A DNA stretch of 64,000 nt from an uncultured Alphaproteobacteria bacterium (GTDB lineage Bacteria > Pseudomonadota > Alphaproteobacteria > RF32 > CAG-239), in NCBI GenBank assembly GCA_944392275.1, contig CALXWA010000006.1, forward strand, positions 1-64,000. Reading direction: 5' to 3'. The first letter of the stretch is position 1. Each line of letters begins with the position of its first letter. A program made the position numbers and the translations under genes. The notes under the pieces are model-generated. The model did not search any database and was not told the DNA's origin. It saw only the letters and a program-made list of their open reading frames with translations. Below, one piece after another: positions 54,617 to 63,153 of the stretch.

Positions 54617-54656
54617 GAAATCCCGGTGTTAAAAACATTGGGATTTCTTGTATTTT
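54617..54656 (+). terminator. Terminator after the autotransporter
   Basis: GAAATCCCGGTGT pairs with ACATTGGGATTTC (with G-T pairs), followed by a T-rich tail. Confidence 0.75.
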
Positions 54657-54728
54657 AAACTGTTAAAAAATATAGAAAGGGGTATGTATAGAGTCATACG
54701 TATTTTTTAACTTTTGCAGAGGTTTAAA

Positions 54729-55613
54729 ATGAAAGGGATTATTCTTGCCGGAGGGAGCGGTTCTCGGCTCTATCCGCTTACGGAGACGACCAGCAAACAG
54801 CTTTTACCGGTTTATGACAAACCGATGATTTATTATCCGCTCTCGACGTTGATGTCCTTTGGGATTAAAGATATTTTGATTATTTCAACGCCTCAGGATA
54901 CGCCCAATATTGAAAAGTTTTTTGGTAACGGGGAACGGCTCGGATTAAACATTTCTTACAAAGTTCAACAGGCTCCGAAAGGAATTGCCGAAGCTTTTAT
55001 TTTAGGGGCGGATTTTATCGGTAATGAAGAAGTTTGTTTGATTTTGGGTGATAATATTTTTTATATGGGAGATCAAATCCATCGTTTTCGAGATGAGGTG
55101 GCTAAAAACCCAGGCGGAGTTGTGTTTGGGTATCATGTCTCAGATCCGGAACGTTTTGGCGTGGTTGAGTTTGATCGGGATCATAAAGTTATTTCCATTG
55201 AGGAAAAGCCCAAAAATCCAAAATCAAATTATGCCGTGGTCGGTTTGTATTTTTACAAACCCGATGTTGTGGAAAAAGCTAAAAATTTGCAACCGTCGGC
55301 TCGCGGAGAACTGGAAATTACCGACATTAATAAGCTCTATTTAGCCGAAGGGCGGCTCAATGTCGTGATTATGAAACGCGGTAATGCTTGGTTAGATGCC
55401 GGAACGCCGAAATCTTTGTTGGATTCTTCAAATTTTGTGGAAATTATTGAAGAGCGACAAGGATTAAAGATTGCCTGTGTGGAGGAAATTGCTTATCGAA
55501 GAGGGTTTATTGATGATACTCAAATGCTCAAAATCATAAATTCTCTTAAGGATGGAATTTCGTACAAAGATTATTTAAAACGTGTGTATGAGGAATATCA
55601 TGAAGATTATTAA
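54729..55613 (+). CDS. rfbA: Glucose-1-phosphate thymidylyltransferase
   Basis: First step of dTDP-L-rhamnose synthesis. The protein of 294 residues has GIILAGGSGSRLYPLTETTS with KQLLPVYDKPMIYYPLSTLM, the GDNIFY motif and EEKPKNPKSNYAVVGLYFY. ATG 54729 is the family start; GCAGAGG precedes it. It is the first gene of an overlapping four-gene operon. Confidence 0.96.
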   Translation: MKGIILAGGSGSRLYPLTETTSKQLLPVYDKPMIYYPLSTLMSFGIKDILIISTPQDTPNIEKFFGNGERLGLNISYKVQQAPKGIAEAFILGADFIGNEEVCLILGDNIFYMGDQIHRFRDEVAKNPGGVVFGYHVSDPERFGVVEFDRDHKVISIEEKPKNPKSNYAVVGLYFYKPDVVEKAKNLQPSARGELEITDINKLYLAEGRLNVVIMKRGNAWLDAGTPKSLLDSSNFVEIIEERQGLKIACVEEIAYRRGFIDDTQMLKIINSLKDGISYKDYLKRVYEEYHEDY

Positions 55614-56136
55614 TACGCCGATTAAGGATGTGTACATTATTGAACCGCAGATTTTTAAAGATGAGCGGGGATATTTTTTTGAAAGTTATAATCAGGCTAA
55701 GTTTGAAGAAGCCGGATTGCACTATAATTTTATTCAAGACAACCAATCAAAATCTGTTTATGGGACTATTCGCGGTCTTCATTTTCAGAAAGGAGAGTTT
55801 TCGCAAGCAAAATTGGTTCGAGTTTTGCAGGGATGTGTTTTGGATGTGGCGGTTGATTTGCGTCCGGGTTCTGAGACATATGGGCAACATGTGGCGGTTG
55901 AGTTGTCAGCAGAGAATAATCGGCAATTGATGATCCCGAGAAATTTTGCTCATGGTTTTTCGGTTTTATCAGAGACGGCGGTCTTTGCTTATAAATGTGA
56001 TAATGTTTATAATAAAGCCTCCGAAGGCGGGATTAATTTTAATGATAAAAGTCTCGGAATTGACTGGAGAATTCCGCTTGATAAGGCAATTTTGTCTGAA
56101 AAAGATAAAGTTTTACCAATGTTAAAGGATTTATAA
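55600..56136 (+). CDS. rfbC: dTDP-4-dehydrorhamnose 3,5-epimerase
   Basis: Third step of the pathway. The protein of 178 residues has FKDERGYFFESYN, QDNQSKS, the catalytic His in IRGLHFQ, FAHGFSVLSETAVFAYKCDN (with the conserved Tyr), and the closing GIDW. ATG 55600 overlaps rfbA by 14 bases. Confidence 0.95.
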   Translation: MKIINTPIKDVYIIEPQIFKDERGYFFESYNQAKFEEAGLHYNFIQDNQSKSVYGTIRGLHFQKGEFSQAKLVRVLQGCVLDVAVDLRPGSETYGQHVAVELSAENNRQLMIPRNFAHGFSVLSETAVFAYKCDNVYNKASEGGINFNDKSLGIDWRIPLDKAILSEKDKVLPMLKDL

Positions 56137-56963
56137 TGTATTTGGTGGTCGGAGCAAACGGGCAGCTTGGTCATGAGCTAAAGTTGCTTTTGGGAGAAAA
56201 CGCCGTTTATGCAGATCGTGAAGAACTGGATATTACGGATGAAAATGCGGTAAAAGCTTTTTGCAATTCTCATAATTTTCAGGCGATTGTGAATTGTGCC
56301 GCGTATACGGCTGTTGATAAGGCGGAAGAAAATGCCGATGTGGTTGAAAAAATTAATGTTTTGGGGCCAAGAAATTTAGCTCAAACAGGGATTCCTATTA
56401 TCCATATTTCAACCGATTATGTTTTTGAGGGAACAGGTCATTTGCCGTATGTTGAAACGGACGAGGCTTGTCCCTGTTCGGTTTATGGAAAGACAAAATT
56501 GGCCGGGGAAAAGGTTGTTTTAGAACATGCTTCGGCGGCCTTTGTTTTGCGGACATCGTGGTTGTATTCTGCGTATGGCAATAATTTTGTGAAAACCATG
56601 TTGCGTCTTGGGGCTGAAAAAGAGACTCTGAATGTCGTTTTTGATCAAATCGGCACCCCGACTTATGCAAAAGATTTGGCTAAAGTTATTGTGATGTTGC
56701 TCCCGAAATTGACTTTGGGAAAAAAAGAAATTTATCATTATTCGGATGAAGGGGTTTGTTCTTGGTATGATTTTGCTGTTGAAATTATGTCGGCAGCCGG
56801 TTTACAATGCAAAGTATTGCCGATAGAGAGCAAAGATTATCCGACCTTGGCACAACGTCCGGCTTATTCGGTTTTGAATAAAGCGAAAATTAAACGGGAT
56901 TTTGGGATTACGATTAACCATTGGAGAGAAAGTTTGTTATCATGTCTGAAAGAACTATCTTAG
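56136..56963 (+). CDS. rfbD: dTDP-4-dehydrorhamnose reductase
   Basis: Last step of the pathway, giving dTDP-L-rhamnose. The 275-residue protein has the NAD(P)H-binding VGANGQLGHEL, NCAAYTAVDKAE, ISTDYVFEG and the catalytic YGKTKLAGE (YxxxK). Its ATG overlaps the rfbC stop by one base. Confidence 0.95.
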   Translation: MYLVVGANGQLGHELKLLLGENAVYADREELDITDENAVKAFCNSHNFQAIVNCAAYTAVDKAEENADVVEKINVLGPRNLAQTGIPIIHISTDYVFEGTGHLPYVETDEACPCSVYGKTKLAGEKVVLEHASAAFVLRTSWLYSAYGNNFVKTMLRLGAEKETLNVVFDQIGTPTYAKDLAKVIVMLLPKLTLGKKEIYHYSDEGVCSWYDFAVEIMSAAGLQCKVLPIESKDYPTLAQRPAYSVLNKAKIKRDFGITINHWRESLLSCLKELS

Positions 56964-57973
56964 TTACCGGCGGGGCCGGTTTTATCGGAGCAAATTTTGT
57001 TCCTTATTTTGCTGCAAAATATCCAAATTATAAAATTGTCAATCTGGATAAGTTAACCTATGCCGGAAATTTGGAAAACTTGCGTGAATGTGAGTCAATG
57101 AAGAACTATGTTTTTGTGCATGGTGATGTTTGTGATCGGGATTTGTTGGAAAAGCTTTTCAAGCAATATGATATTAAAGGCGTTGTTCATTTTGCGGCGG
57201 AAAGCCATGTTGATAACTCTATTACCGGTCCGAAGGCTTTTATTGAAACAAATATTGTCGGGACATTTAATTTGTTGGATGTGGCCAGAAATTATTGGAT
57301 GGAGGCTCCTAACAAAGTAAAGCCCGGTTATGAACAAGCTCGCTTTCACCATATTTCAACCGATGAGGTGTATGGGACTTTGGGAGAAGATGGCTTTTTT
57401 AAGGAAACAACACCTTATGCTCCAAATTCTCCGTATTCGGCATCAAAGGCCGGGTCAGATATGTTGGTGCGGGCTTATTTCCATACTTATGGGATGAATG
57501 TGACGGTTTCTAATTGTTCTAATAACTATGGGCCAAAGCAACATCCTGAAAAGTTGATTCCAAAAATTATTTCCAATGCTTTGAGTGGAAAAGATATTCC
57601 GATTTATGGTGATGGAAAAAATGTTCGGGATTGGTTGTATGTTTTGGATCATTGCAAGGCGATTGATTTGATTTTCCATAAAGGAAAGGCCGGTGAGACT
57701 TATAACATCGGTGGACATAATGAAAAAAATAATTTGGAAATCGTTGATGCTATTTGCTCAATTTTAGATAAGGAAATGCCGCGGAGCAATGGATCTTCCT
57801 ATAAGGATTTGATTGTTTTTGTAAAAGATCGTCCCGGGCATGATCGTCGTTATGCGATTGATGCAACTAAGCTGACAACCGAATTGGGGTGGAAGGCTGA
57901 TGAAAATTTTGCCAGCGGAATTGTAAAAACCGTCGAATGGTATTTGAGTAAAATTCTTAAAGACGCGGCTTAA
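56942..57973 (+). CDS. rfbB: dTDP-glucose 4,6-dehydratase
   Basis: Second step of the pathway. The protein of 343 residues has VTGGAGFIGANFV, HFAAESHVDNSI, STDEVYGTLG and the catalytic YSASKAGSD. ATG 56942 overlaps rfbD by 22 bases. Rhamnose would go to LPS or another surface polysaccharide; no glycosyltransferases are adjacent. It leads on to the oxidoreductase gene after 21 bases. Confidence 0.96.
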   Translation: MSERTILVTGGAGFIGANFVPYFAAKYPNYKIVNLDKLTYAGNLENLRECESMKNYVFVHGDVCDRDLLEKLFKQYDIKGVVHFAAESHVDNSITGPKAFIETNIVGTFNLLDVARNYWMEAPNKVKPGYEQARFHHISTDEVYGTLGEDGFFKETTPYAPNSPYSASKAGSDMLVRAYFHTYGMNVTVSNCSNNYGPKQHPEKLIPKIISNALSGKDIPIYGDGKNVRDWLYVLDHCKAIDLIFHKGKAGETYNIGGHNEKNNLEIVDAICSILDKEMPRSNGSSYKDLIVFVKDRPGHDRRYAIDATKLTTELGWKADENFASGIVKTVEWYLSKILKDAA

Positions 57974-57994
57974 GTTAGGAATGGGATACGGACA

Positions 57995-59164
57995 ATGGGA
58001 GACAAGAGATATTTAAATAAGGCTCAATTAAAGGCAGAACTGGAAAAGTGTTTGCATTGTGCCTCCAAGCCATGCATGAAGGCTTGTCCGGTTTCTTGTT
58101 GTCCGTATGGTTTTATTGAGGCGGCAAAATCCGGAGATATGGAAAAAGCGGCTCGTCTTATTTTAGAGGCGAATCCTTTAGGACAAACGTGTGGTTTGGT
58201 GTGTCCGGATCATTTCTGTATGAAAGCGTGTTTACGGGCAAAAATTGATGCGGCCATTCGTATTCCTAAGGTGCAGGCAACAATTTTGGAAGAAGCTCGT
58301 TCTCAGGGAATGAAGATACGTACCAACATGCCGTTGAAGGGGAAAAAGGTTGCTGTTGTCGGAGCCGGTCCTGCCGGGATGGCTGCGGTTTCGGTATTAA
58401 GAAACTTTGGTTATGCGGTGGAGATTTTTGAAAAAGAAAATCAAGTCGGCGGAGCTATGAATTTGATTCCTGATTTTCGGTTACAGTATGCCGATATTTT
58501 GAAAGATTGGGACGATATTTTTGCTCAAGAAGGTATTGTTTTGCATTTATCAACCGATGTGGCAGAACCGCAAAAGTTATTGGATAAAGGTTTTGACGGT
58601 GTCATTGTTGCAATCGGCGAATCGGATTATACTCTTTTAGGGATTGAGGGAGAGGAATTTTCTATTCCGTATTCGGAGTATCTTAAAAATCCGGAGAAAT
58701 ATCCTTTCCGGGGGAATGTTGCCGTTGTCGGCGGTGGTGCCGTTGCTGTGGATTGTGCCGTATCGGCCAAACAAAACGGAGCCGAATATGTTGAAATGGT
58801 GGTGCGAAGAAGAGTTCCCGATATGCGAATTACGGTTGAAGAACGTAAAACCTTACTTGAAAATCAGATTGATATTAGTTCTATGACTCGAGTATGCAAA
58901 ATCGAAAAAGATAACAAGGGGCTTATTGTTTCTAGTTGTAAAACAAAATTTGTTGACGGCAAATTGGTCGACGAAGAGGGGACCTTAATCAAACGAGGCT
59001 ATTTTGATGCGGTTATTTTGGCTCTTGGAAGTCGAAAACCTTCTTTAGAAGAGGGGGAAAAATTTTTGTTAGCCGGAGATTGTAAAAGTGGTTCTTCTAC
59101 GGTTGTTGAAGCTGTTGCCTCCGGAAAAGATGCGGCAGAAAGGTTGCATCAAATTTTGGATTAA
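57995..59164 (+). CDS. GltD/PreT-like FAD and iron-sulfur NAD(P) oxidoreductase
   Basis: This 389-residue protein has two N-terminal Cys clusters for 4Fe-4S centres (CLHCASKPCMKACPVSCCP and CGLVCPDHFCMKAC), an FAD site VVGAGPAGMAAVSVL and an NAD(P) site VVGGGAVAVDCAVSA. It resembles the small subunit of glutamate synthase and PreT of dihydropyrimidine dehydrogenase, which pass electrons from NAD(P)H to a partner. No partner subunit is next to it, so its substrate is unknown. It is 21 bases behind rfbB and may share its transcript. A tRNA gene follows. Confidence 0.82.
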   Translation: MGDKRYLNKAQLKAELEKCLHCASKPCMKACPVSCCPYGFIEAAKSGDMEKAARLILEANPLGQTCGLVCPDHFCMKACLRAKIDAAIRIPKVQATILEEARSQGMKIRTNMPLKGKKVAVVGAGPAGMAAVSVLRNFGYAVEIFEKENQVGGAMNLIPDFRLQYADILKDWDDIFAQEGIVLHLSTDVAEPQKLLDKGFDGVIVAIGESDYTLLGIEGEEFSIPYSEYLKNPEKYPFRGNVAVVGGGAVAVDCAVSAKQNGAEYVEMVVRRRVPDMRITVEERKTLLENQIDISSMTRVCKIEKDNKGLIVSSCKTKFVDGKLVDEEGTLIKRGYFDAVILALGSRKPSLEEGEKFLLAGDCKSGSSTVVEAVASGKDAAERLHQILD

Positions 59165-59200
59165 TTTGTGAAAAAAAAGATATCTTTCGATAAAAAAGGC

Positions 59201-59229
59201 TTGCATTTTTTTTTCATATCCGTTATACA
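59201..59229 (+). promoter_or_regulatory. Promoter of tRNA-Thr
   Basis: TTGCAT and TATACA are 17 bases apart, with 13 bases to the mature tRNA. A strong stable-RNA type promoter. Confidence 0.65.
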
Positions 59230-59242
59230 TGCTGATGTTGTT

Positions 59243-59318
59243 GCCGACATAGCTCAGTTGGTAGAGCAACTGATTTGTAATCAGTGGGTCGGGAGTTCAA
59301 GTCTCTCTGTCGGCACCA
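59243..59318 (+). tRNA. tRNA-Thr (UGU anticodon)
   Basis: All four arms fold: acceptor GCCGACA/TGTCGGC, D stem GCTC/GAGC, anticodon stem ACTGA/TCAGT with loop TTTGTAA (anticodon TGT, reading ACA and other ACN), and T stem GGGAG/CTCTC with loop TTCAAGT. The CCA end is encoded. Length 76 bases. It has its own promoter and terminator. tRNA 3' ends are usual integration sites, so this is also a possible attachment site. Confidence 0.96.
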
Positions 59319-59332
59319 TAAAAAATCAAAAC

Positions 59333-59355
59333 GCGCCTTTATGGTGCTTTTTTTG
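59333..59355 (+). terminator. Terminator of tRNA-Thr
   Basis: GCGCC pairs with GGTGC (one G-T), followed by eight T. Confidence 0.7.
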
Positions 59356-59526
59356 TTTTTAAAGAAGGACTTTTTCTCTGTAATAATGTGACTGATGAGA
59401 GTTTAGTTCTTTCATTATCTCTTGACTTTTCAATATTAAAATATAGTCTGTTTTCCAATTAATTATAATTATGTTTAATCAGGAGGATCCGGTCACATAA
59501 GCCTCTTAAAATATTCCGGTATCATT

Positions 59527-60090
59527 ATGAGTTTAATTACTATTATTTTGGGTGTTCTTTTAGTTACTCTGATTATTTTTTGCCTTATTTCCGTTACAAA
59601 GGCAAGAAAACGTGTCCAAGATGAACTCAGCGGTAAAGAAGGTGTTTATGATGGTCCGGCCGGAGAGCCTTTGTGGGACGGAAAACTTCCTGAAAAAGTG
59701 GATGATTACACAAAGCCCCGCTATGTTTATGAAAATTTGGTAGAAACGACAGTGTGTCAACCTGAAAATGGACGTATTATCGGTTACCGAATTTCTCCGA
59801 GCTTGGTTATTCATTCGCGAGTGCAACAGGTTGAGCCATATTTGGTTGCCCCGTATCGTGACCGCTTAGGCGGAAAATTTTTGGACTTTTCTGATGTTAA
59901 GATGTTGGTTGCTATGTGGCAAGAAATTTCAGATTTGCGTGTTACGTCGGGAGATAAACCCTTAGAAGGTAAGTTCCTTTATGCTACACATAGCGGATCT
60001 GTGGTCCTATGCAACATTAAGGATATGACTTGGAAATATCCTTCTAATTTACACAATCATGATGTATATTTATTAATTTTGAAACGTTGA
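59527..60090 (+). CDS. Unrecognised membrane-anchored 187-residue protein
   Basis: One N-terminal membrane helix (LITIILGVLLVTLIIFCLIS) is followed by a basic stretch and a soluble domain that includes LVAPYRDRLGGKFLDFSDVK. If the helix is an anchor with the basic side inside, the domain is cytoplasmic. No family is recognised. There is no Shine-Dalgarno at a normal distance; an AGGAGG sits about 37 bases before the ATG with no usual start near it. Single-gene unit with terminator. Confidence 0.5.
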   Translation: MSLITIILGVLLVTLIIFCLISVTKARKRVQDELSGKEGVYDGPAGEPLWDGKLPEKVDDYTKPRYVYENLVETTVCQPENGRIIGYRISPSLVIHSRVQQVEPYLVAPYRDRLGGKFLDFSDVKMLVAMWQEISDLRVTSGDKPLEGKFLYATHSGSVVLCNIKDMTWKYPSNLHNHDVYLLILKR

Positions 60091-60096
60091 TGAATT

Positions 60097-60129
60097 AAAA
60101 GCCTTGTACGATAACGTGCAAGGCTTTTT
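60097..60129 (+). terminator. Terminator of the 187-residue gene
   Basis: AAAGCCTTGTACG pairs with CGTGCAAGGCTTT, one mismatch, around a short loop, followed by T. Confidence 0.85.
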
Positions 60130-60299
60130 GATGATTTTCAATTTTTGCTCAAATGCAATTTTAACAAAACTTCTTTTACATTCCATTTTATCAAAAAATA
60201 AATTTTGTTTTGCCCTCTTTTAACGATAAGGGTTGCTATCTGTTTTTTTTCTTTGTATTGTGTTGTTTGTGTGAAAAATAAATTGGTTTGTACGGACGA

Positions 60300-60983
60300 A
60301 TGCAGAAAACAAAGTTAATCTATTCTTCAGAAGTGTATGAGGTCGATTTGCAAGACCTTACCGCTTTAGGTAAAGGTGAAAATTTTAACCTCCCGGAAAA
60401 TAATCAGGAGGTTGTCGTTTTGTTAGGAACGAAGGACTGTGTTATTTCCGGACAAGATTTTTTACTAAAAGCACAGAAAGAAAATAAAGCAAAAGTAATG
60501 GTGCGTTTTGCTTCCTTGCCAATTAGTAAGTGGTATGATTTTTTAGCTCCGTTTTGGCGGTTTCGTCGCAACCAATTGCGATTTTACGGTTCCAATATTT
60601 ATCATGTGAGCCCGCAATATTTGAGATCTCTGAATATTGAACGTTCGCATAAAACAAAAGAAAACGCCTATAATTTTACCAAAAAATGTCGGGTAATGAC
60701 CTTGAGTGAACGGGAAAGCGAGTATAATAAAATCTATAATAGTATTAAAAACAACGGCTTTGCAGAAGATAAACCGATTGATATTATGTTACTTAGAGTT
60801 TTTGGTGCAAAAGATTGTGTTGATAACGGCCATCATCGTTTGGGAATTGCGTTAGATTTACATTTGCAAAAAATTCCGGTTCGGTTTGCGGTTTCTCCTG
60901 CGGCTCCGTTTTGTTTACGACGAATCTTAAAGCATGTGGCGGATCTTAATTTGAAAATCAAATGTATTCGTTCAGAAAAGTAG
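60300..60983 (+). CDS. ParB-like-motif protein of unknown function
   Basis: The protein of 227 residues has no signal or membrane segment. Near its end it carries PIDIMLLRVFGAKDCVDNGH then HRLGIALDLHLQKIPVRF, the box that in ParB/sulfiredoxin-fold proteins binds nucleotide (xGxHR). Such motifs also occur in proteins of surface-polysaccharide loci and in kinases acting on small molecules. Its first half is unrecognised. ATG 60300 is preferred over TTG 60288; neither has a Shine-Dalgarno. Role unknown. Confidence 0.5.
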   Translation: MQKTKLIYSSEVYEVDLQDLTALGKGENFNLPENNQEVVVLLGTKDCVISGQDFLLKAQKENKAKVMVRFASLPISKWYDFLAPFWRFRRNQLRFYGSNIYHVSPQYLRSLNIERSHKTKENAYNFTKKCRVMTLSERESEYNKIYNSIKNNGFAEDKPIDIMLLRVFGAKDCVDNGHHRLGIALDLHLQKIPVRFAVSPAAPFCLRRILKHVADLNLKIKCIRSEK

Positions 60984-60997
60984 GTTTACAGTTAACA

Positions 60998-61025
60998 AAA
61001 ATCCCGAAAATTTTCGGGATTTTTG
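60998..61025. terminator. Bidirectional terminator
   Basis: AAAAATCCCGAAAA and TTTTCGGGATTTTT form a perfect palindrome with A and T runs on both sides. It serves the ParB-like gene on one strand and motB on the other. Confidence 0.92.
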
Positions 61026-61035
61026 TTATGGACTT

Positions 61036-61695
61036 TTACATTTCAATGTGAATTGATATGCGATTGTTTAACTGACGATTAATCGGTATGGGTTCGTTGT
61101 ATACGTTTTTATTGGGAAATTTGGGCGATATTTCTGCCATACCAACGGCTTTGAAACGGCTGGCCGAACAACCTTGTTTTATCAGTTCTCGTACCACTAT
61201 ACCGGCCCGGACGGCGGATAGTTCCCAATTGGATTGATATTCACTTAACTTGGGAGCCTCATCATCGGTGTGACCTTCAATGACGATTTGGTAGCGGTGG
61301 TATTTTTTGTTGTTTAGAAGGTCTGCAATTTGTTTTAAAATTTGTGTCCCTTCCGGTTTCAGTGTTGTCCCGTCTTCTTGAAATAAGATGACACTGGTAA
61401 TTTCTAAGACTCCGCCTCTCGAATCGCTGTTTAATCCGACATTCGGATTTAATCCGGCGGCTTTGGCATCTTCCATAAAGTTAAGGATATCGCCTTTCAT
61501 TTCCTCAGATGGAATTGAACCAAAAGCTGCGGCCATGGCATATTCAATTTGCGCCATTTTTTCTTTATCCAGACTTGAAGAGGCAAAAAGTACAATGAAT
61601 AATGCCAGCAAAAGGGTCAATAAATCCGAATACGGAATGAGCCAGGTTTCGTCTGCATGTTCTTCGTGGGGTTGTTCTTCCGGTTTTTTACTCAT
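61036..61695 (-). CDS. motB: Flagellar stator protein MotB
   Basis: MotB anchors the stator to peptidoglycan. The 219-residue protein has a short N-terminus and a single membrane helix WLIPYSDLLTLLLALFIVLF with the ion-binding Asp24, and an OmpA-like domain (YQIVIEGHTDDEAPKLSEYQ, RFKAVGMAEISP). The short form and the motif PYSDLLTLLLALFIVLFA look more like MotB/MotS of Gram-positive bacteria than long alphaproteobacterial MotB. It abuts motA without a gap. Confidence 0.9.
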   Translation of the reverse strand: MSKKPEEQPHEEHADETWLIPYSDLLTLLLALFIVLFASSSLDKEKMAQIEYAMAAAFGSIPSEEMKGDILNFMEDAKAAGLNPNVGLNSDSRGGVLEITSVILFQEDGTTLKPEGTQILKQIADLLNNKKYHRYQIVIEGHTDDEAPKLSEYQSNWELSAVRAGIVVRELIKQGCSASRFKAVGMAEISPKFPNKNVYNEPIPINRQLNNRISIHIEM

Positions 61696-62478
61696 TTATT
61701 CCCCTTCTTGATTGCGTTGTGATTTGCGTTCGGATAGTGGGATGAAAGCTTGTAATCTTGCTTCCATGGCGATGGAGGATGCTCCGCCTTGCAGAGCAAC
61801 GGCACCTTCACGCACCATCTTTTTTAGCTCAACCTCTTCTTGTGAAATTTGTTTTAGTTTGTTGGCAAACGGGTGCCACAGAACGTATCCGGTAAAAATA
61901 CCCAGAAGGGTTGCAACGAATGCTGCAGCAATTGAATGCCCTAATTGATCAATGTCAGATAAGTTTCCAAGTGCAGCAATCAAACCGATAACGGCACCCA
62001 GAACCCCTAATGTCGGGGCATACATGCCGCATTGGGCAAAAATTAAGGCTCCGGCACGATGGCGTTCTTCCATTTGTTTGATTTCTGAGTCAATTACATC
62101 TTCAATAAAGTCTGCGTTAAAACCATCGGATACCAAAATCAAACTTGAGCGAATAAATGGATCTTCAATTTCGTTGGCTCTTTTTTCAATAGCCATTATA
62201 CCTTCTTGTTTTGCTGACTTAGCAACAGAGACAAAAAGCTCCAAGACTTCTTGTTTGGACATTATTTTGTTGCCGCAGAAAATAATCTTAAACAAGTGGG
62301 GAACTTTTTTAAGACCTTCCATTGTAAAAGCGTTGAAAATTGCAGCGGCTGTTCCCATAAAAATGATTAAGAAAGCTGCCGGGTTGATTAAAGCATGCGG
62401 ATCGGCTCCTTTTAAGTACATGCCGAATCCGACGGCGAATATTCCGCCAAAAAAGCCAATAAGTGTTGATTTTTCCAT
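61696..62478 (-). CDS. motA: Flagellar stator protein MotA
   Basis: The protein of 260 residues has four membrane helices, the conserved Pro in YAPTLGVLGAVIGLIAAL and the cytoplasmic charged loop between helices 2 and 3. It forms the ion channel with MotB. ATG 62478 follows AAAGGA; upstream codons are not conserved. Together with the fliL-fliM block this says the organism should swim. It is divergent from the redox cluster. Confidence 0.93.
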   Translation of the reverse strand: MEKSTLIGFFGGIFAVGFGMYLKGADPHALINPAAFLIIFMGTAAAIFNAFTMEGLKKVPHLFKIIFCGNKIMSKQEVLELFVSVAKSAKQEGIMAIEKRANEIEDPFIRSSLILVSDGFNADFIEDVIDSEIKQMEERHRAGALIFAQCGMYAPTLGVLGAVIGLIAALGNLSDIDQLGHSIAAAFVATLLGIFTGYVLWHPFANKLKQISQEEVELKKMVREGAVALQGGASSIAMEARLQAFIPLSERKSQRNQEGE

Positions 62479-62569
62479 TTTTTTTCCTTTACCTTTTTTG
62501 GGATTATTATCAAATATTTCTCTTAATTTTGAATTAATAACAAGGGATAATATAAAAAAAATATATATT

Positions 62570-62598
62570 GACAATATTATATATAGTAATTATTATAT
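62570..62598 (+). promoter_or_regulatory. Promoter of the CVVC membrane-protein cluster
   Basis: A perfect -35 (TTGACA) and a -10-like TTATAT are 17 bases apart, about 33 bases before the first gene. The stretch is an AT-rich palindromic tract that could also serve motA on the other strand. Confidence 0.55.
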
Positions 62599-62630
62599 AT
62601 ATTGTAATTGATATGTATTGAGGTTTCAAA

Positions 62631-63134
62631 ATGAAAAAATTATTTTTAATGTTGTTTTTTTATTTTATGACGCTGTCAAAAGCAATGGCGAACCCTGCCT
62701 GTGTCGTTTGTACGGTTGCAATAGGAGCTTCTTTGGAAATTGCTCGAAAACTTGGTATTTGTGATGAAGTGGTTGGGTTGTGGGCCGGAGCTTTTTTGGC
62801 AATTTTGGGATATTGGACCATTCTATGGTTTGAAAAAAAACATTGGGACTTTTGGGGAAGAGATTTTTTGTTGCTTTGGTTATCTGTTGCCATGATTGGT
62901 TTTGTGTATGTCGGAGAGCTTTCTTATCATCCGCAAATTGTTGGCTTTTTGTATGTTGATACTTTTTTGTTGGCAGCTGTTGTCGGGGCATTGAGTTATA
63001 TTCTTTCACAAAAATTTTATTTGTATCTTAAGTTAAAAAATGGCGGAAAAGCTCATTTCCCTTTTGAAAAAGTTGTTTTGCCGCTGACGGTGCTGCTTTT
63101 TTTGAGTGGCTTAATTAATTCTTATCCATTGTAG
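62631..63134 (+). CDS. Membrane protein with an exported CVVC motif
   Basis: The 167-residue protein has a signal-like start (LFLMLFFYFMTLSKAMA) and then PACVVC (Cys24, Cys27) at the head of the mature protein, followed by TVAIGASLEIARKLGICDEV (with Cys44) and four hydrophobic helices. The pattern recalls an uncharacterised membrane family with a CPVCTVAVGAG-like motif that I associate with Patescibacteria (memory only). The Cys pair would face the periplasm, so a thiol-redox or metal role is plausible. It is first of three genes that run off the window. Confidence 0.55.
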   Translation: MKKLFLMLFFYFMTLSKAMANPACVVCTVAIGASLEIARKLGICDEVVGLWAGAFLAILGYWTILWFEKKHWDFWGRDFLLLWLSVAMIGFVYVGELSYHPQIVGFLYVDTFLLAAVVGALSYILSQKFYLYLKLKNGGKAHFPFEKVVLPLTVLLFLSGLINSYPL

Positions 63135-63153
63135 ATCAATAAAGGAGAGAAAA

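Noticed and set aside
59168..59362. A 64-codon plus-strand frame covering the tRNA-Thr gene
   Set aside because: It includes the complete tRNA and its promoter; the tRNA explains the sequence.
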